Source: Cymodocea nodosa
Lineage: Eukaryota > Streptophyta > Magnoliopsida > Alismatales > Cymodoceaceae
Direction: 5' to 3'
Length of the DNA stretch: 64,000 bases
NCBI GenBank assembly: GCA_036874045.1
Contig: CM072335.1
Coordinates: 26,233,501 to 26,297,500 of the forward strand
Shown one piece after another: positions 61,601 to 64,000 of this stretch (position 1 is its first letter; each line of letters begins with the position of its first letter). The notes beneath the pieces were generated by a model, which did no database searches, was not told the DNA's origin, and was given only the letters and a program-made list of their open reading frames with translations. The position numbers and the translations under genes were made by a program.

Positions 61601-64000
61601 TCTTTGACCAGAGACAATCCACCCTGAGCACCAAAGACGTCCAGCAGAGCATGAACAACTCACAGAAGATGGTGAAAGTGGCAAGCCCTATTCATGTTAG
61701 AATTCATGATGATGGTGATGAGGGGCCTTTCAGTGATACCATGGACATCTACTCCCCCTCAAACCCACTTCTGCTGCCAGTTTATGGGGGGTCCTCCCTG
61801 TACTGGAATGAGGAAGTGATCAGATAGAGAGTGGCATCACTGGGGGTCTATCTTCCAAGAAGCTTGATGAATTTTTGAAGAAAATAGAGAAGACACGATG
61901 TGGAAGATGATTTCGTTGAAAGTCATCAACAAAGCTTCTTATATGAAACATTAGAGGATGCAATGGCAAGGGGAAGCAACATCTATTGGGGGAGATGATT
62001 CATATGGGCAGAAATTGCTTGTTTACAATAAACTAAGTTTGAGGCAACTTCAAAGGGGTTTTGCAGAACTGTGGTAAGAGTAAAATTGGACCAGCACATC
62101 TCAAAATCAGCCATGGGGTGCTCAGGTGGGATTCTTCCGGTGTGGAAGAGTGGATTGCTTTGAGATGAAGAATCCTGGGTAAAAGATTACTATGTATCCA
62201 TTCATTTTCATAATCTACAGGGTGGAAATGTGTTTTGACAGTAACAGTAGTACACAGACCAACATCTTCGTTGAATAGGGAGATCTTCCTAGAAGAACTT
62301 TCCTCAATTCAGGGGAGATGGTCTTTGCACTGAATGATTGTGGAAGATTTTAACATGGTCAGAAGGCCTGAAGAGAGTAGTGGGGAGGATTTTTCACTGG
62401 ACATAAGGAGATTCCCTCTCTGGCTTGAAGACTTGGAACTTTACGACTTTCCTATTGAGAGGGTCTTAAATTTACTTGGACAAGCTTACAGAAGATGCCC
62501 ATCTCATCTATACCGAACAGAATACTGAGATCAGGAATGGTTATCCAATTTGAACCTCTGCAAAGTTGTGGGCCTTCCAAGGGTCTTTCAGATCATGTAC
62601 CACTATTGGTGGGCACATTATCTGGAAGGACTTCAGCTCCCTTCCATATTGAGTATGTTTGGTTGCAGAATGAGGAATTTAAAGACATGGTGAATAGAAT
62701 TTGAGCTGAGAAAGTGGAAGGTAATGCAATTAAAGAGTTGTCAAAAAAGTCGCAGGGACTCAAGGAGGAAGAAGCTATCAAGTGGAAAATGAATTCCAAG
62801 GAAAAAAAAATCAGTCCCTAAAGAATAAATATCTAAACATCATCCAGCTGACTGACAAGAAAGAAGAATCAGAAACCATATCAGATCAGGAAAGAGAAGC
62901 AAGAATTGAGGCCAAACATGAACTTGGTCTACCATACAATTATGAAGAGTCTCTCTGGCATGCATGAACATGGGAAATTTAGCTGAGACAGGGTAATGCA
63001 AACATGGTTTTTTTCATAAAAGTACCAGTGAAGGACAGAGTCAACTCCATTTGAAGGATTTAAATCAGAGATACAACTTTGAAAGGTACCAGTGCTTGTA
63101 CAGTCATTGCTGAATATTACAGGAGCTATTTTCTTGTCCGAAAACTTGGTGTCCCAAAGGATTATGATCTTCCAGTTCTTTCCAATCAGGAACAGGAGCA
63201 ACTTTCAGTTAGATTTACAGCTGAAGAAATCTTAGCTGCTGTGGACAGTATGGAGAGACAAAAGTCCAGGTCCAGATGAAGTGCCAGCTGCATTTTTGAA
63301 GGTCTTCCATGTGGTGGTGCAGATTGATTTGTAAGAGATAATGCATGATTTCTGGGGGCCAAATCCAGCTATGAAGGCATTAACCATACATTTATCTCGC
63401 TAATTCCAAAGGTTTCAGGAGCTGAAGACATATCTGGTTTCTGCTCAATTAACCTAATGAATACCACAATGAAGATCGTCACTAAGATCCCCACCAGGAG
63501 GCTTCTCACAGTCATAAGCAAACTGATTTTTCCGGTTCAATCTGCCTTTTTACAAGGTAGTCTTATGGATGCTTTTGTGGCAGCTCAAGAAGCACTAGCT
63601 GACTATCATTTGAAGAAGAAACAAGATTTCATAGGCAAAATTAACTTTAAGAAAGCATTTGACAACTTGAACTGGAACTTTCTGTTCAGGATCCACAAGG
63701 CTCATGGTTTCCCACCTAAATGAATCTTGTAGACCAGGAGCATTCTCTCTTCAGCTTCTGGATCCTTGCCAATCAATGGTAAATTGTGGGGACGGTTCCC
63801 ATTCAAGGAGGGAGTTAGACAACAGGATCCAACTTCTGTGATAATTTTAGTTTTTTTACAGATGCTTAATTTCAAAGATACCAATCTAAATGTATCAATT
63901 GATTTTAAGTCCTTAGGACATTCTGTTATGGCCCAAATAGCAATAAAAGCCAACTACCAATTAAGTATATTGGTCAGGTCTTGCTGAGTTAGACATTTTT
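61600..64000 (+). mobile_element. Degenerate LINE retrotransposon running off the window
   Basis: The plus-strand domain order is that of a plant L1-type element. The endonuclease start NIRGCNGKGKQHLLGEM begins at 61,947, directly after an in-frame TGA at 61,944-61,946 where the family has Trp. DFNMVRRPEES follows near 62,340. Reverse transcriptase follows: FTAEEILAAVDSM at about 63,213, SAFLQGSLMDAFVAAQEAL at about 63,545, KINFKKAFDNLNWNFLF at about 63,635 and WGRFPFKEGVRQQDPTS at about 63,788. Many stops and shifts separate these. In motif A the usual catalytic Asp is Asn (KINF for KLDF). The YADD-type motif would lie past the window end. The 5' border is uncertain. Confidence 0.85.

Noticed and set aside
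1..64000. CRISPR arrays, tRNA or rRNA genes
   Set aside because: No regularly spaced repeats and no cloverleaf-compatible sequence were seen other than the tRNA-like heads of the two SINEs. The host is a plant nuclear genome.

Overview
This is a nuclear chromosome segment from a flowering plant. The genes are split by many GT-AG introns, the spacers are AT-rich, and the window holds Copia LTR, LINE and Au-like SINE retroelements. Several gene products are plant-specific: a plastid glucose transporter, a thylakoid curvature protein, a plastid signal peptidase and malectin-like/LRR receptors. I cannot name the species, and there is nothing bacterial or organellar. All exon structures were deduced by eye from splice sites, reading phase and family conservation.

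Region 1 (1-19,200, plus strand) is a tandem cluster of malectin-like/LRR receptor genes. Copy A (573-7,570) is broken: a complete Copia element (825-6,241, target duplication ATACG) sits in intron 1, exon 2 has an in-frame TAG, and the 3' exons are replaced by an inverted piece of the family promoter. Copies B (8,858-12,320) and C (15,721-19,180) each splice into an open 532-residue frame that stops right after one membrane segment, so neither encodes a kinase. B is followed by a decayed second set of exons 5-8 (12,395-13,400) and a LINE fragment (about 14,060-14,842). B and C are nearly identical except for a diverged tract inside the C ectodomain.

Region 2 (19,200-50,900) holds minus-strand housekeeping genes. 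They are a plastidic glucose transporter 2 homologue (21,166-25,722), peroxisomal ubiquitin-conjugating enzyme PEX4 (27,637-31,277), thylakoid curvature protein CURT1C (32,599-34,914), a decayed TOM1-like (VHS-GAT) ubiquitin-sorting adaptor (36,477-46,914) and plastidic type I signal peptidase PLSP1 (48,200-50,788).

Region 3 (53,377-64,000) holds seven 3' exons of a tRNA(Ile)-lysidine synthase-like gene (RASPBERRY3 family) on the minus strand. Its N-terminal PP-loop exons are not seen. Upstream of the last recognised exon lies a degenerate plus-strand LINE running off the window.

There is no operon-like organisation. The intact minus-strand genes are mostly nuclear genes for plastid proteins (transporter, thylakoid architecture, signal peptidase, probable plastid tRNA modification) plus one peroxisome import factor. 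The receptor cluster is the fast-evolving part and the most interesting stretch. I found no wholly new type of system.
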